A DNA stretch of 64,000 nt from positions 124,001-188,000 of the forward strand of contig NZ_BAYD01000010.1 of the NCBI RefSeq assembly GCF_000685075.1, written 5' to 3'. Both the position numbers and the translations under genes were made by a program. Shown here in pieces: positions 19,421-27,776 of this stretch. The notes below the pieces were generated by a model. That model searched no databases and was not told where the DNA came from. It saw nothing but the letters and a program-made list of their open reading frames with translations. This stretch comes from Paraburkholderia oxyphila NBRC 105797 (lineage in GTDB: Bacteria > Pseudomonadota > Gammaproteobacteria > Burkholderiales > Burkholderiaceae). Every line of letters starts with the position of its first letter. The stretch's first letter is position 1.

Positions 19421-20665
19421 TCATAGCCGCTCGAAGCGCAAACCCGCATGACGCGTCAGACGCTCGACGAAGCGCGCGTCGAACAGGGTCGCCGGTGTCC
19501 AGAAGCCGCCGGGACGCCCCACCTTGACGCCGTCCTCGACGAGATCCCGCGCGAGACTGATCGCCGCCTGCCCCAGCATCTTGCCGGTCGAGCCGTAGCC
19601 CGGATCGCGATCCCCGGTCACTTTCACGCGCAACGACTGGCCATCGTCGGTTCGGCCGAAAAACCGTAAATCGTAGCGGCCGGCCAATTGCGCTTCAGGA
19701 TTTGGGCCAACGCCTGGCTTGGGCAACAGGAAGCGTTGCATCACGCCGCGAACCGGGCCGATCAAGATGCCCGCCATGAACGCACCCAAGCCCGCCACGG
19801 TATTCAGGGCTTTCAGTCGTCCCTTCAGGCCTGAGCCGGTCAATATCGCTTCGTCGTAGGTGAACTGGGTGCCATAGGCATTGCCAGAGAGCGCGTTGGA
19901 CCGATGAACCACCCGCTCGTTGATGGCCGCCATCACGAACGGGGCGATCCATGCGTCGAACGCGCTATCGAACTCCGCGGACTTGACGTAGTGCTGGCGC
20001 GCCTTGAAGCCGTGACCTTTGGGGCAGAGCGCATAGGGGTTGACGAGTTCCTTGCGCAAGGACGGATCGGCGGCCGCCTCCTTGACCACATTGATCACAC
20101 TGGCGACTGTGCCGCCCGATGCGCCGCCCTTCAGGGTCTGGAGTCGCATCTTGACGTGAGTCGCCGGGACGCCCCATTGCCGCATCGCCTGTTGCTGCAA
20201 GAACCACACGCCCATGTCCGAGGGGACCGAGTCGAAGCCGCAGCAATGCACGATGCGCGCCCCGGTTTTCCGGGCTGCTGACTCGTACTTGTCGATCATT
20301 CTTTTGATCCACTGGGTCTCGCCAGTCAGATCGCAGTAATCGGTGCCGCTCTCTACGCAAACCTTGACGAGCGGCTCGCCATAGAGCGCATAGGGGCCCA
20401 CCGTGGAGACGACCACGCGCGTCTGCGCACACAGCGCGCGCAACTGGCTTTCGTTGCCCGCGTCCGCGACGATGATGGGCAGGGATTGCCCCGCCGTGCC
20501 CAGCGAGCGCTTGAGGTCGTTGAGCTTCGCTTCGGAGCGGCCCGCAATGGCCCAGCGCAAGGTTTCGGCCTGGCCGGCAAGGTGCCCGGACAGGTAACGC
20601 GTCAGGATCTGGCCAACAAAGCTGGTGGCACCAAACACGACGATGTCATAGCTCGGGGCGGTCAT
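19421..20665 (-). CDS. Saccharopine-dehydrogenase-fold / trans-acting enoyl reductase family protein
   Basis: 414 residues. An N-terminal Rossmann fold (YDIVVFGATSFVGQILTRYL) is followed by HCCGFDSVPSDMGVW, a signature of the trans-acting enoyl-reductase-like family related to saccharopine dehydrogenase. Family members use NAD(P)H; the substrate here is unknown. The ATG at 20665 gives the family N-terminus MTAPSYD with an AAGGAAA-like site upstream. It lies 56 bp downstream of the acetoacetate-decarboxylase-family gene in the same operon, which is served by a MerR-type promoter. Confidence 0.82.
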   Translation of the reverse strand: MTAPSYDIVVFGATSFVGQILTRYLSGHLAGQAETLRWAIAGRSEAKLNDLKRSLGTAGQSLPIIVADAGNESQLRALCAQTRVVVSTVGPYALYGEPLVKVCVESGTDYCDLTGETQWIKRMIDKYESAARKTGARIVHCCGFDSVPSDMGVWFLQQQAMRQWGVPATHVKMRLQTLKGGASGGTVASVINVVKEAAADPSLRKELVNPYALCPKGHGFKARQHYVKSAEFDSAFDAWIAPFVMAAINERVVHRSNALSGNAYGTQFTYDEAILTGSGLKGRLKALNTVAGLGAFMAGILIGPVRGVMQRFLLPKPGVGPNPEAQLAGRYDLRFFGRTDDGQSLRVKVTGDRDPGYGSTGKMLGQAAISLARDLVEDGVKVGRPGGFWTPATLFDARFVERLTRHAGLRFERL

Positions 20666-20721
20666 GAACGTTTCCTTACGTGGGCTGCTGGTAGAAAGAG
20701 TGGGCATTCACACCGCCCCGC

Positions 20722-21633
20722 TCACGCTCCGGCACGATCGAAAGCCCTCAATGGCGTTGGCAGATTCAGCACGATCTGTGCGTCCTTGACCACGTCCAGA
20801 CGCACGATGGTCGAGGCGCCCAGCCCGTCGAGCAACTCGCTCAGCGGGCCGCCATTGCGCGACACGGTCACGTTGCGCGGGAACAGGCGTTGAGCGAACG
20901 ATAGTGTATTGGTCTGCACCGTGGCCTGATGCCATTGCCCATCGACTTTATTGATCATCGTCGTCGTGCCCATGTGCGATTGAGGCACGACATTGCGCAG
21001 GGCCGGAAGCGGCGCGCTCAAGCTCAGGTCCGGTACGCCACCCGGGCCGGCAATCCGGGCCCTCACGTCGGCGGCGATGCTCACATCGATCTCGGCGCGC
21101 CACTTGGGCAACTGATAGCCGTACACGCCACGCACGCGGGCGATTTCCGTGCTGACGGGCAGCGCCAGCACATGGGCGTGGAAACTTCGGCGCCGCATGG
21201 AATCGCGCAACTCCAGCGCATGGGACCCACGCGCGCCGGGCCGGCGGATCACGACCGCGACGGAGACTTCGTCGTACGGGTCGTTATCGCAAACTGAGTA
21301 CGAAAAGAAAGTTAGTGCCACCAGCCCGAAGCCCGGGAACGCCCGCAGCGGCTCGAGCGGCGTCGGCAGCATGGCCCGCAGCCTCGACAAGCGCGCGAGA
21401 AACAGCACCTGGATATTGCTGGTGCGGTAGTAGAAGTTGGGCGCCCACGTGGGGCCGACACGCGAGTCGAGCAGTTGTTTCGGAATCCTTCTGAAATAGT
21501 CGATGTTCCCCGCGCGAGGGTCCCGCGCCACCTCATCCAGGTTCGGGTTCATCCGGAAGCGGTCGTAGTAGCCCCCTTCGGGCACTTCGACCGTGTGCGG
21601 TCCAAATTCGACGCGTGTATACCGCCTGTCCAT
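20722..21633 (-). CDS. Acetoacetate-decarboxylase-family protein
   Basis: 303 residues. The motif NDPYDEVSVAVVIRRPG and the following IARVRGVYGYQLPKW align with the central acetoacetate decarboxylase block. The Schiff-base lysine appears kept as Lys177, but the second lysine that lowers its pKa in true acetoacetate decarboxylase is Trp178 here. So this is probably a superfamily member with another reaction (hydratase, aldolase or enol-lactone chemistry are known in the family). ATG at 21633 with a GAAGGG site; an earlier in-frame ATG at 21675 lies too close to the promoter -10. Confidence 0.82.
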   Translation of the reverse strand: MDRRYTRVEFGPHTVEVPEGGYYDRFRMNPNLDEVARDPRAGNIDYFRRIPKQLLDSRVGPTWAPNFYYRTSNIQVLFLARLSRLRAMLPTPLEPLRAFPGFGLVALTFFSYSVCDNDPYDEVSVAVVIRRPGARGSHALELRDSMRRRSFHAHVLALPVSTEIARVRGVYGYQLPKWRAEIDVSIAADVRARIAGPGGVPDLSLSAPLPALRNVVPQSHMGTTTMINKVDGQWHQATVQTNTLSFAQRLFPRNVTVSRNGGPLSELLDGLGASTIVRLDVVKDAQIVLNLPTPLRAFDRAGA

Positions 21634-21692
21634 ATTCGCTGACCCTTCTCCAAGTTTGACCGGGCACGCCAACACACAGCGTTTCAGCCAGC

Positions 21693-21723
21693 ACTTTAAG
21701 ATTCAACTCAGCTTGAAGGTCAA
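21693..21723 (-). promoter_or_regulatory. MerR-type promoter (19-bp spacer) for the ADC-family/enoyl-reductase operon
   Basis: On the minus strand TTGACC (21718-21723) and TAAAGT (21693-21698) are 19 bp apart. The spacer contains the perfect half-site pair TTCAA-GCTGAG-TTGAA. The -10 is about 60 bp before the ADC-family start codon. The unusual spacer plus dyad is the classic MerR-activated layout. Confidence 0.65.
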
Positions 21724-21761
21724 GCGTCCGGATGCGGGTAGATATCGCACCCGAAAAGTGA

Positions 21762-21792
21762 TTGACATTAAGGTTAGCTTTAATCTTAGAGT
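21762..21792 (+). promoter_or_regulatory. MerR-type promoter (19-bp spacer) for the alpha/beta-hydrolase gene
   Basis: TTGACA (21762-21767) and TAGAGT (21787-21792) are 19 bp apart. The spacer lies within a dyad, ATTAA-GGTTAGCT-TTAAT, that is symmetric at 7 of 9 pairs. It is back-to-back with the promoter at 21693-21723, with 38 bp between the two -35 boxes. The transcript leader before the hydrolase gene would be about 155 nt; I see no convincing leader gene in it. Confidence 0.65.
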
Positions 21793-21956
21793 GTTTGCTG
21801 GCTCGACGACGTCGTCCGGTCAACCGGTTAGACGAATCAATGTCCGCAAGGATGTTTGCAAATTCTTTGCCGCATCGCGAGGGCCGTGCCGTAGCTGTAG
21901 CTGTCTGGAAGCACATCGCTGATTGAATGCCTACGCATTAACCAGGAGAAACGAAC

Positions 21957-22787
21957 ATGGGTTACGTGACGACGAAGGATGGCGTTGAGATTTTCTACAA
22001 GGACTGGGGTCCGCGCGACGCGCAGGTGATCTTCTTCCATCACGGCTGGCCGCTCAGTGCCGATGATTGGGATGCGCAGATGCTGTTCTTTCTGGCGCAA
22101 GGCTACCGGGTCGTAGCGCATGACCGTCGCGGCCATGGACGCTCCAGCCAGGTGTGGGACGGCCACGACATGGACCACTACGCCGATGACGTGGCGGCTG
22201 TCGTGAACCACCTTGGCGTGCAGAAAGCGGTCCATGTCGGCCATTCCACGGGCGGCGGCGAAGTCATCCACTACGTGGCTCGTCATGGCGAAGACCGCGT
22301 CTCCAAGGCAGTGCTGATCAGCGCCGTGCCGCCGCTGATGGTGAAGACCGAGAGCAATCCGGGCGGCCTCCCCAAGCAGGTCTTCGACGACCTCCAGGCC
22401 CAACTCGCGGCCAACCGCGCGCAGTTTTATTACGACGTCCCGGCCGGCCCCTTCTACGGCTACAACCGCCCCGGTGCGACGCCGTCGCAAGGCGTGATCT
22501 GGAACTGGTGGCGCCAGGGCATGATGGGCAGCGCCAAGGCGCACTATGACGGCATCGTCGCCTTCTCGCAGACCGACTTCACGGAGGACCTGAAGAGCAC
22601 CACGATCCCCGTGCTGGTGATGCACGGCGACGACGACCAGATCGTCCCCTATGAGGACGCAGGCGTACTGTCCGCGAAGCTGGCGAAGAACAGTACCCTG
22701 AAGATCTATCCGGGCTTCCCGCACGGCATGCCCACCAGCAACGCCGAGACGATCAACGCCGATCTGCTCGCGTTCATTCGCGGTTAA
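21957..22787 (+). CDS. Alpha/beta hydrolase (non-haem chloroperoxidase / arylesterase-like)
   Basis: 276 residues. Catalytic triad visible: Ser97 in GHSTGGG, Asp227 in HGDDDQIVP and His256 in PGFPHGMP; HHGWPLSADDW supplies the oxyanion region. This is the cofactor-free haloperoxidase/esterase family, usually secreted-free cytoplasmic enzymes that hydrolyse esters or lactones and can perhydrolyse acids. Strong AGGAG ribosome site. Controlled by one of the two divergent MerR-type promoters, so it should be co-induced with the ADC-family operon (inference). Confidence 0.92.
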   Translation: MGYVTTKDGVEIFYKDWGPRDAQVIFFHHGWPLSADDWDAQMLFFLAQGYRVVAHDRRGHGRSSQVWDGHDMDHYADDVAAVVNHLGVQKAVHVGHSTGGGEVIHYVARHGEDRVSKAVLISAVPPLMVKTESNPGGLPKQVFDDLQAQLAANRAQFYYDVPAGPFYGYNRPGATPSQGVIWNWWRQGMMGSAKAHYDGIVAFSQTDFTEDLKSTTIPVLVMHGDDDQIVPYEDAGVLSAKLAKNSTLKIYPGFPHGMPTSNAETINADLLAFIRG

Positions 22788-22854
22788 GGGCCACGGGTGT
22801 CGGAGGGCGAGCCTTCCTACACCCGCCACCAGCGAAAAGGCCCCGCGTGCCGCG

Positions 22855-23045
22855 TCAGTGGCGAATCAGCGAGAAAAACGCCTTGGCCCGCGCACCGCGC
22901 GGCGCGTCGAAGAACTGCGCCGATGGGCGGTCTTCGACGATCTTGCCGCCTTCGAGAAAGCGCACGCGCTCGGCGACCTTGCGCGCAAATCCCATCTCGT
23001 GCGTCACGCACAGCATCGTGTGACCGGATGAGTTCTGTAAGTCCA
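22855..23045 (-). pseudogene. 3' fragment of an amino-acid ABC transporter ATPase (GlnQ/GltL-like)
   Basis: About 60 codons encode the C-terminal end of a polar-amino-acid ABC ATPase: TMLCVTHEMGFARKVAERV is the H-loop region, then FLEGGKIVEDRPSAQFFDAP and a terminal IRH. Walker A, the Q-loop, the LSGGQ signature and Walker B are all absent, and sequence upstream of about 23045 shows no similarity. It is a truncated relic, not a functional gene. It marks one edge of the accessory-looking stretch. Confidence 0.8.
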
Positions 23046-23158
23046 TGGCAATCTTGTACAAGTGGCCGAGCGGCACTAACCTGACCATCATGCGCCAATA
23101 CGGACAACATCACTCCGATGCCGGGGCGCGACAGCCTGGATCCGGATGGAGGTGTGAC

Positions 23159-23971
23159 ATGGAACAAGACGAATTCAGCGCCTTTGAGCGTCGGGGCTGG
23201 GAAACAGTCGCACAGGCGTATCACTCGTATTTTGGCGAACTGACGACGCAGTCCAATGAGGCGTTGCTCGACGCGCTTGAGGTGCGTGCCGGCGTTCAGT
23301 TTCTGGATGTCGCATCAGGACCCGGCTATCTCGCGGCAGCGGCCGCGCGTCGTGGCGCCGATGTAGTCGGTGTCGATTTCGCAGACGCGATGCTTCAGCA
23401 AGCGAGACGCATTTTCCCCGACCTCGCGTTCCGCCCAGGGAGCGCAGAAGATCTGCCTTTTCCGGATATGAGTTTCGACGCGGTTGGGATCAGCTTCGGT
23501 ATGCTGCATTTCGCTCATCCCGAGGCCGCGCTTGCCGAAGCGTTCCGGGTACTACGCCCCGGCGGCAGAATCTCGTTTACCGTTTGGGCGCCGCCGGATC
23601 AGACCATTGGATTCGGGATGGTGCTCAAGGCCATTGAAAAGCACGGTCGCACGGACGTCCAACTGCCTCCTGGGCCCCCGTTTTTTCGCTTCAGCGACTC
23701 ACACGAATCGGAACGTGCGCTGCTTGGTGCGGGCTTCGTTGCGCCCCGCATTGAAGAAGTCCGCCAAATATTACATATCCGCGTGCCCGAAACGCCTTTC
23801 GACGTCTTGATGTGCGGCGGAGTGCGCGTTGCGGCGATCTTGAGGGCGCAGTCGCCAGAAGCGCTGGCTTCGATCCAGAAAGCCGTAGCCGACGATGCGG
23901 CGTCGTATACCAACAACGGTGAGGTGCAAGTCCCGATGCCGTGCATGCTCGCGTCTGCCCGAAAGCCCTGA
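23159..23971 (+). CDS. Class I SAM-dependent methyltransferase (UbiE/COQ5-like)
   Basis: 270 residues. Methyltransferase_11 fold: motif I LDVASGPGYLAAAAARRGA at about 48-66, acidic VGVDFADAM after strand 2, DMSFDAVGISFGMLHF (motif IV region) and EAFRVLRPGGRISF (post-motif). Methylates a small molecule with S-adenosylmethionine; substrate unknown. The ATG at 23159 has a GGAGGT ribosome site 5 bp upstream, which decides against the longer in-frame start at 23045. It appears monocistronic. Confidence 0.88.
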   Translation: MEQDEFSAFERRGWETVAQAYHSYFGELTTQSNEALLDALEVRAGVQFLDVASGPGYLAAAAARRGADVVGVDFADAMLQQARRIFPDLAFRPGSAEDLPFPDMSFDAVGISFGMLHFAHPEAALAEAFRVLRPGGRISFTVWAPPDQTIGFGMVLKAIEKHGRTDVQLPPGPPFFRFSDSHESERALLGAGFVAPRIEEVRQILHIRVPETPFDVLMCGGVRVAAILRAQSPEALASIQKAVADDAASYTNNGEVQVPMPCMLASARKP

Positions 23972-24054
23972 ATCGTCGTTGGCCGTGGACACAGAGGCAA
24001 ACAGGCAGCAAGGAAAGCCGGTTACGTCGGAGCTACGCACGCTGCGTTCGCGAG

Positions 24055-25329
24055 TCATACGGGAGGAAAGAACTGCGTGTACACGGTGGCTCCATCTTCG
24101 TCGATGAACGTCTCAGTAAGCGCGGGGCCGTCCAGGCTCAACAGGACGAAGCCATTGTGGATTCGACCTGGATAAAGCAGATCGGGCACCTTCCGGTTCT
24201 CATGCCAAATCGCCGATGGATTGCCGACGAGTGAATCAGGTTCGCCCGCCGGAAACGCGCCGTGGCCGCAGCAGCGCCCATGCACTTTCCCCCGGTCGGC
24301 ATAAACAACACCCGCATGCAGGTGCCCCCAGTACCACCATAGCTCGCGCTGCGCGAAACTCGGCGCGATTTGCCCCCAAAGCGCGGTCGGCGTCGACCCG
24401 TCGAGCGACAAACCGTTATGGTGTGTCAGCAGGATCGTCCTGCGGGACATCGGCTCCTCGTTCAACAATCTGTCGAGAAAGGCGCACTGATCAGAGTCGA
24501 GAAAACCATGCTGATAAAGATGAAGTTCGTCGGCGTGGTACGCAGTGTCGAGACCGACGATGAGCCAGTCCTGGTTCTTCAAGGCAAAATAACTGTTTTT
24601 GTTCTGCTTGCTGAATTTGTCATCCCCGAGCGCCGCGAAATAGCCGTTTGCTCCCGAATACATTTCGTGATTCGAGTTCAACGTAAAGCTTCCTTGCACG
24701 CCTTCCGGCCACAAGTCGATGAAATTTTTGGGTTCTTCCTCGAGGGTTCCGGAATAGTAGACATCGCCTAGATGAACCGTATAAACCGGATCGCATGATG
24801 TCATGCAGTTCTTCACTTTTTCAGCGGGCACGATTAAGCCGTCCGGTCGATAGTCGAAACCGGTTCCCCAGTCGCCTGCGACGGCAATGGACAGCGTGGC
24901 GTCTATCGATATCTCCGGCGGGTTTGTCTGAAACGGCGCCTTCGGTCTGCTCGCGATGTACTCCAGCCAGCAGACCGCCGCTTCGGTCCAGCCGATGTCG
25001 AGCGATTCGTACTTGCCATTGCCGACGATGTCACCTTCATCCGATATTGAGGAAACCGCAAGACCGTCCGATGTGGTCGGAAGCACCTGCGCATTCATCA
25101 GCAGGCTCCTGATGTTCGCCAGGATGTGATGATCGGGAGAAGAATTCGTGTCGCCGCTAACCAGCGCGTTCGTCTGGTTTTGCGCCTGGTTCAACAAGAA
25201 GTCGATCATCTTTGGATTGGATGACTGGCTTGCTCTGATAGCGGCGATGGCATTCAGCAAGCGGTCGCGCAGATCATTGAGCTGGTCTGGGCCAGGCTGC
25301 GGATTGGCGAGGGGAGCGGGCTTCTTCAT
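24055..25329 (-). CDS. Calcineurin-like metallophosphoesterase domain protein
   Basis: 424 residues with the complete set of metallophosphoesterase motifs: D153 in AGDWG, GDVYYSG at 188-194, N220-H221-E222, L-T-H303-H304, and GHLH at 335-338 for the dinuclear metal centre. There is no signal peptide. About 140 N-terminal residues are of unknown function. The substrate may be a phosphodiester, phosphoprotein or nucleotide. GGAGAAG lies before the ATG. Codon use is visibly more AT-rich than in neighbouring operons, in keeping with an acquired region. Confidence 0.87.
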   Translation of the reverse strand: MKKPAPLANPQPGPDQLNDLRDRLLNAIAAIRASQSSNPKMIDFLLNQAQNQTNALVSGDTNSSPDHHILANIRSLLMNAQVLPTTSDGLAVSSISDEGDIVGNGKYESLDIGWTEAAVCWLEYIASRPKAPFQTNPPEISIDATLSIAVAGDWGTGFDYRPDGLIVPAEKVKNCMTSCDPVYTVHLGDVYYSGTLEEEPKNFIDLWPEGVQGSFTLNSNHEMYSGANGYFAALGDDKFSKQNKNSYFALKNQDWLIVGLDTAYHADELHLYQHGFLDSDQCAFLDRLLNEEPMSRRTILLTHHNGLSLDGSTPTALWGQIAPSFAQRELWWYWGHLHAGVVYADRGKVHGRCCGHGAFPAGEPDSLVGNPSAIWHENRKVPDLLYPGRIHNGFVLLSLDGPALTETFIDEDGATVYTQFFPPV

Positions 25330-25884
25330 CGTAGGCTTCTCCTTGCTCGCCGGCGAACAGGATAGCGCTTCGGCGCAGCGCGCGCGGCATGGCCAGGCCT
25401 TTCACTGTCGGAGATGGACAGCGGGAGTCGACCAGATCAGCGTTCGTCAGAATGGCGGCGTCCGGTCGGAACCCGCATAGGTCAACATTCACTACGCGAA
25501 AAATCCTGTCATGGCCGCTTTATAGTCTAGCACGCGGAATCCAGTTCGAAACAGATGGCAAGCCAGTATTCGCTCACGTTAAATTGGAGCAAACTAATGC
25601 TTCGTCGATCAGATCGATGGTGACGTCAGAACACACGATGCACGGAGTGGAACTGGAGGCGCTGGGCTCGAAGCCGGCAAGGAAATGCTTTCGAATTCCG
25701 AACTGAAGACGCAGCTGCTTTAGGTCCGTGCAGTGTCCCGCCTCATGAGGCTCGTGAGACTCATGAATACAGTACACGCGACGAACACGCAGACACGCCG
25801 CGAAGCCGCACGTGCCATCTAGCGGCTCTTCTTCAGGTTCTTCGCGTCGGAACGCTCGCGCATCTACACCAGGAGAACGCCAGC
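25330..25884. other. 555-bp intergenic region without a recognisable gene
   Basis: A 105-codon open frame on the plus strand (25389-25706) has no recognisable motif, no good ribosome site and biased composition; I do not call it. The stretch is more AT-rich than its surroundings. It must contain the promoters of the metallophosphoesterase and GMC genes, but no clear hexamer pair was found. Confidence 0.5.
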
Positions 25885-27528
25885 ATGAGCCCAAACACGT
25901 ATGACGTGATCGTCGTCGGCAGTGGCTTCGGCGGCGCCGTTGCGGCCTGCCGCATCGCGGAGGCCGGCGGCAACGTGCTGGTGCTCGAACGCGGCCGCCG
26001 CTGGACGCCGAACACCTATCCGCGTAACGAGTCCTCGCCCTGGTTGTGGGACCAGCAACACCCGCAGCGGCACCACGGCTGGGCGGACCTGCGTACCTTC
26101 CGAAACATGTGGGTGGTAGCCGGCGCGGGCGTAGGCGGAGGTTCACTGATCTACGCCAACGTCTCGGTCGAAGCGCGACGGGAAGCGTTCGAGAGCGGCT
26201 GGCCGGCGGCGATTACCTACAAGGAACTCAAGCCTCACTACGATCGCGTTGGCCAGATGCTGGACGTTCAGGAACTGCCCGACAATCAGCTCAGCAAACG
26301 TACCCGGCTGGTGCGCGAGGCCGCGCAAGCCTGCGGCTGGGGCGATTGCTACCGCAAGCTGCCGCTGGCGGTAAGCTTCTCACCGCGCTACGACCCGAAC
26401 GCGCCCGACCCACGCGAGGACTGGCATTCGGTCAAATTCATCAACGCCCACGGAATGCCGCAAGGCACCTGCGTGCACTGTGGCAACTGCGACATCGGCT
26501 GCCAGGTATCGGCGAAGAACACGCTCGACCTCAACTACCTCGCAGTGGCCGAGCAACACGGAGCCACGATCCAGCCGCTCCACGTGGTGCAAAAGCTCGA
26601 GCCGCTCCAGCCAGGATGGCGCGTGCATTTCGACATCATCGACTCGGCTGCGGGCAGTTCTACGCGCGACACTGCAACGGCGGACCGCGTGATTCTCGGC
26701 GCCGGCTCGATCGGCAGCACGGAGTTGTTGCTCCGCTGTCGCGACGAACATCGCACGCTACCCGGTCTGTCTGAGCAGCTCGGCTCGGGTTGGTCGTTCA
26801 ACGGCGACTTCCTCACGCCGGCCTTTTATGGCCACCGCAAAATCTCGCCGTCGCATGGCGTCACCATTTCCGCCGCAATCGACCTTTTCAAGCATCCCGA
26901 CATCAACGGACAATCGGTGTTCGTGCAGGACGGCGGCGTGCCCAATCTCGCGTACGATTTCGTGCACAGCCGGCTCAAGCGGGCACATCGCGGGTTGCTG
27001 GGTGACTTCTGGAAAGCGCTGGCGCACCATGTCGATTCCGATGACCCGGTAGAGCACATGATGCCGTGGTTCGGCCAGGCGATCGATGCGGGAGACGGGC
27101 GCATGCGCCTCGGCCGCTGCTGGTTCGCCCCCTGGCACCGCGTACTGCGGCTCGACTGGTCGTACGAGGGATCGGACAAGGTCGTCGAGGCAATGATCAA
27201 AGCGCACGAGAAACTGTCGGACGCGACGGGTGGCCGTCCCTTCGTCCCGCCGACCTGGAGTGATTTGCACAAGCTGATTACCCCGCATCCGCTCGGTGGC
27301 TGTAACATGGGCCGCACGAGCTCGGAGGGCGTGGTGGACGCCTGCGGCAAAGTGTTCGGCTACGAAGGTCTGTACGTGATGGACGGTGCAGTGGTTCCGC
27401 GCGCGATAGGGCGCAATCCCTCACGTACGATCGCCGCACTGGCCGAGCGCAATGTGGCGTTGCTGATCGCAAACGTTGCGGGTGCATGGGCTGCAAACCG
27501 GAAGCAGCCTTCTTCGAAACCTGGCTGA
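25885..27528 (+). CDS. GMC-family oxidoreductase (cholesterol-oxidase-like) with a cysteine-rich insert
   Basis: 547 residues. FAD-binding VIVVGSGFGGAVAAC at the N-terminus, a second FAD contact WVVAGAGVGGGSLIYANV, and active-site residues His468 in HPLGGCNMG and Asn511 in GRNPSRT. Between, C196-x2-C199-x2-C202-x3-C206 forms a ferredoxin-like cysteine cluster, seen in a subgroup of these enzymes. Oxidises an alcohol, probably of a hydrophobic or sterol-like substrate, in the cytoplasm since no signal is present. CAGGAG precedes the ATG. It converges with the molybdenum hydroxylase remains. Confidence 0.88.
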   Translation: MSPNTYDVIVVGSGFGGAVAACRIAEAGGNVLVLERGRRWTPNTYPRNESSPWLWDQQHPQRHHGWADLRTFRNMWVVAGAGVGGGSLIYANVSVEARREAFESGWPAAITYKELKPHYDRVGQMLDVQELPDNQLSKRTRLVREAAQACGWGDCYRKLPLAVSFSPRYDPNAPDPREDWHSVKFINAHGMPQGTCVHCGNCDIGCQVSAKNTLDLNYLAVAEQHGATIQPLHVVQKLEPLQPGWRVHFDIIDSAAGSSTRDTATADRVILGAGSIGSTELLLRCRDEHRTLPGLSEQLGSGWSFNGDFLTPAFYGHRKISPSHGVTISAAIDLFKHPDINGQSVFVQDGGVPNLAYDFVHSRLKRAHRGLLGDFWKALAHHVDSDDPVEHMMPWFGQAIDAGDGRMRLGRCWFAPWHRVLRLDWSYEGSDKVVEAMIKAHEKLSDATGGRPFVPPTWSDLHKLITPHPLGGCNMGRTSSEGVVDACGKVFGYEGLYVMDGAVVPRAIGRNPSRTIAALAERNVALLIANVAGAWAANRKQPSSKPG

Positions 27529-27573
27529 GAACCTGTGATTGGGCAAGGTGGATCTCCGGCGTCCCGTTGAGCC

Positions 27574-27776
27574 CAAATTCGGCTGCGGTATGGGCGTTTG
27601 TGGCGCCTGCACGGTCCTGGTCGATAACATGGCTTTTCAGGCTTGTCAGATACCCCTATCCGCGATCGGGTTCCCGTCAGTTCCGGTTCGTGTTCGCATC
27701 GGAGTGCCCGGAGCAAGGGAGTTTCTGGAGCGGACCCTATGACAACGGTTCTCCCGTTAATACGGACTGACACCAT
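27574..27776 (-). pseudogene. Broken 2Fe-2S small subunit of a molybdenum hydroxylase (IorA-like), with internal inversion
   Basis: On the minus strand an ATG at 27776, overlapping the last 40 bp of the large-subunit gene, starts MVSVRINGRTVVIGS and runs to ...PELTGT, the N-terminal beta-grasp part of an isoquinoline-1-oxidoreductase-type ferredoxin subunit. The expected continuation (KFGCGMGVCGACTVLVDN and QACQIPLSAIG) is present, but on the plus strand at 27575-27670. So a block of about 97 bp has been flipped. The C-terminal half with the second 2Fe-2S cluster is missing. The gene cannot make a functional subunit. Confidence 0.82.

Noticed and set aside
25389..25706. Small 105-codon open frame in the gap before the GMC gene
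   Set aside because: No ribosome site or recognisable motif; it could be a decayed gene but this cannot be supported.
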